From NCBI GenBank assembly GCA_022361315.1, contig JAKSBB010000266.1, positions 1 through 7,796 of the forward strand: DNA of 7,796 nucleotides. The letters are read 5' to 3'. The translations under genes were made by a program, and so were the position numbers. Source of the stretch: Desulfobacterales bacterium (lineage in GTDB: Bacteria > Desulfobacterota > Desulfobacteria > Desulfobacterales > Desulfobacteraceae). Positions 6,813-7,796 of this stretch are shown one piece after another (within the stretch, counting starts at the first letter, position 1; each line of letters opens with the position of its first letter). The notes beneath the pieces are model-generated. The model had not been told where the DNA came from. It saw nothing but the letters and a program-made list of their open reading frames with translations, and did not search any database.

Positions 6813-7796
6813 TCAATCAATTTTTAATGCCTGCAGCAACTTATCGGCCTGATCCACATCCAGCAGCCCCTGCTGCACCTGGGCCAAAATCTCTTCCAGG
6901 GTCTCTGGTGGTGCCGGTGGGATTTCAGCTTCGCTAACGCTGCTGACGCTGCTAACACCGCTGCCGGTATCCACCTGACCGGCAATAAACCCTTCAAACT
7001 CACGCAGTGTTGGATAATCGTAAATCTGAATGGCCTCAACAGACATGCCGAAGGCATCATTCACCGCTTTGATCCACTCCACACCGATGATGGAATCCAT
7101 GCCCATTTCCGTAAACGGCATATCCGGATCAATATCGCTTTCGTCCATGTACAGGGCCTCTGCCAGGGTTGCTGTCAATGTCTGGTTCAGGTTTTGGGGC
7201 AGGGTCCGGCTCTGATTTTCGGGAACCACGGCTGGTGTGTCCAGCGGTGGTAACGATACCGGCGGTGCATCTGCCTGCCCGGCCAGAAAGGCTTCAAACT
7301 CCCGAAGGGTGGGATAATCATAGATCTTGATTGCCTCAACGGACGTGCCGATGGCATCATTCACCGCCTTGATCCACTCCACCCCGATGATGGAATCCAT
7401 GCCCATTTCCGTAAAGGGCATGTCCGGATCGATATCGCTTTCATCCATGTAAAGGGCCTCTGCCAGGGTTGCCGTTAATGTCCTTCGCAGATCCTGATTC
7501 AAATTTTCCGGCACATCAACGTCTCCGGGACCCGGGCTGTCCGGCATATCAAGCACAATCTTCGACGGCCCGGACGCCGGTGTTCCGGCCGGAGTGTCCA
7601 GTGGTGGTAACGATACCGGCGGCGCATCTGCCTGCCCGGCCACAAAGCCTTCAAACTCCCGAAGGGTGGGGTAATCATAGATCTTGATGGCCTCAACGGA
7701 CGTGCCGATGGCATCATTCACCGCCTTGATCCATTCCACACCGATGATGGAATCCATGCCCATTTCCGTAAAGGGCATGTCCGGATCGATATCACC
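6813..7796 (-). CDS. Polyketide synthase C-terminus: three tandem beta-branching ACPs plus a docking hairpin (partial, begins off the right edge)
   Basis: The frame is open to the right edge; 327 residues and a TGA stop at 6815-6813 are visible. Three ACP domains follow each other, each with a phosphopantetheine Ser in MGMDS (Ser codons at 7749-7751, 7392-7394 and 7092-7094); the first ACP lacks its N-terminal helix because of the edge. Each has DSIIGVEW, with Trp at Ser+6, the established flag for ACPs recognised by HCS cassettes. The first two are identical over about 70 residues apart from three substitutions; the third differs at a few more sites. Proline-rich linkers (APPVSLPPLDTPA twice) separate them. 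After the last ACP come a Ser/Val repeat (SSVSSVS) and a hairpin ILAQVQQGLLDVDQADKLL, which resembles the N-terminus of the PKS at 3482. The polyketide chain is inferred to be branched while bound here. Upstream domains, possibly more ACPs or a halogenase as in CurA/JamE, are outside the window. Confidence 0.94.
   Translation of the reverse strand, partial: GDIDPDMPFTEMGMDSIIGVEWIKAVNDAIGTSVEAIKIYDYPTLREFEGFVAGQADAPPVSLPPLDTPAGTPASGPSKIVLDMPDSPGPGDVDVPENLNQDLRRTLTATLAEALYMDESDIDPDMPFTEMGMDSIIGVEWIKAVNDAIGTSVEAIKIYDYPTLREFEAFLAGQADAPPVSLPPLDTPAVVPENQSRTLPQNLNQTLTATLAEALYMDESDIDPDMPFTEMGMDSIIGVEWIKAVNDAFGMSVEAIQIYDYPTLREFEGFIAGQVDTGSGVSSVSSVSEAEIPPAPPETLEEILAQVQQGLLDVDQADKLLQALKID
6979..7182 (-). 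repeat. ACP repeat copy C
   Basis: Last and most diverged copy. It aligns with copy B at a 300-base offset but has more silent and replacement differences, such as AFGMSVEAIQ in place of AIGTSVEAIK. Its following linker is unrelated to the APPVSLPPL linker of copies A and B. Confidence 0.88.
7237..7482 (-). repeat. ACP repeat copy B
   Basis: Middle copy of the tandem ACP. It matches copy A on its C-terminal side including the linker, and copy C at an offset of 300 bases (100 codons) through the first helix (TLTATLAEALYMDESDIDPD). Confidence 0.9.
7594..7796 (-). repeat. ACP repeat copy A (truncated by the window edge)
   Basis: This copy aligns without gaps to copy B at an offset of 357 bases (119 codons), with about ten mismatches by eye over 203 bases, including the proline-rich linker. 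Such similarity at synonymous positions indicates recent duplication or gene conversion. Confidence 0.9.

Noticed and set aside
6979..7796. Repeated units as a possible CRISPR array or mobile repeat
   Set aside because: The units are 300-357 bases apart, long and in frame, and encode ACP domains; there are no short identical repeats with unique spacers.
6813..7796. Methionine codon at 7778 as the start of the tandem-ACP protein
   Set aside because: It falls inside the conserved DPDMPFTEMG segment of the first ACP, and the frame stays open to the edge, so the gene begins outside the window.

Overview
The window is the middle of a trans-acyltransferase (trans-AT) modular polyketide synthase (PKS) cluster. 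All real genes are on the minus strand, so the pathway reads from right to left. The DNA is G+C-rich with heavy third-position G/C, and both ends cut through large PKS genes. The organism cannot be named. A Gram-negative bacterium rich in secondary metabolism, such as a desulfobacterial or other deltaproteobacterial lineage, fits the style, but that is only a guess.

Layout in order of transcription. (1) 7796-6813: C-terminal end of a large PKS, made of three near-identical tandem acyl carrier proteins (ACPs) and a short terminal helical hairpin. (2) 6812-6629: the longest gap, AT-rich. (3) 6628-6380: free-standing donor ACP (AcpK type). (4) 6347-5088: HMG-CoA-synthase-like enzyme (HCS). (5) 5088-4327: enoyl-CoA-hydratase-like dehydratase (ECH1), overlapping HCS by one base. 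(6) 4247-3498: ECH2 decarboxylase. (7) 3482-1: start of the next large PKS, with a helical hairpin, an MDR-type enoylreductase (ER), a ketosynthase (KS), an AT-less linker and the beginning of a dehydratase (DH).

These genes form a beta-branching cassette. The donor ACP supplies an acetyl unit. HCS adds it to the beta-keto chain held on the tandem ACPs, ECH1 dehydrates and ECH2 decarboxylates, leaving a beta-methyl branch. All three tandem ACPs carry the Trp six residues after the phosphopantetheine Ser that flags ACPs for beta-branching. The ER at the front of the next PKS is placed to reduce the branched enoyl intermediate before the KS takes the chain.

Two points stand out. The order tandem ACP triplet, ACP, HCS, ECH1, ECH2, ER, KS closely matches the curacin/jamaicamide arrangement known from cyanobacterial cis-AT systems, but here it sits in a trans-AT setting with ECH2 as a separate gene. 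The decarboxylating KS that normally lies between the donor ACP and HCS is absent from this locus. No RNA genes, mobile elements or CRISPR arrays were seen.
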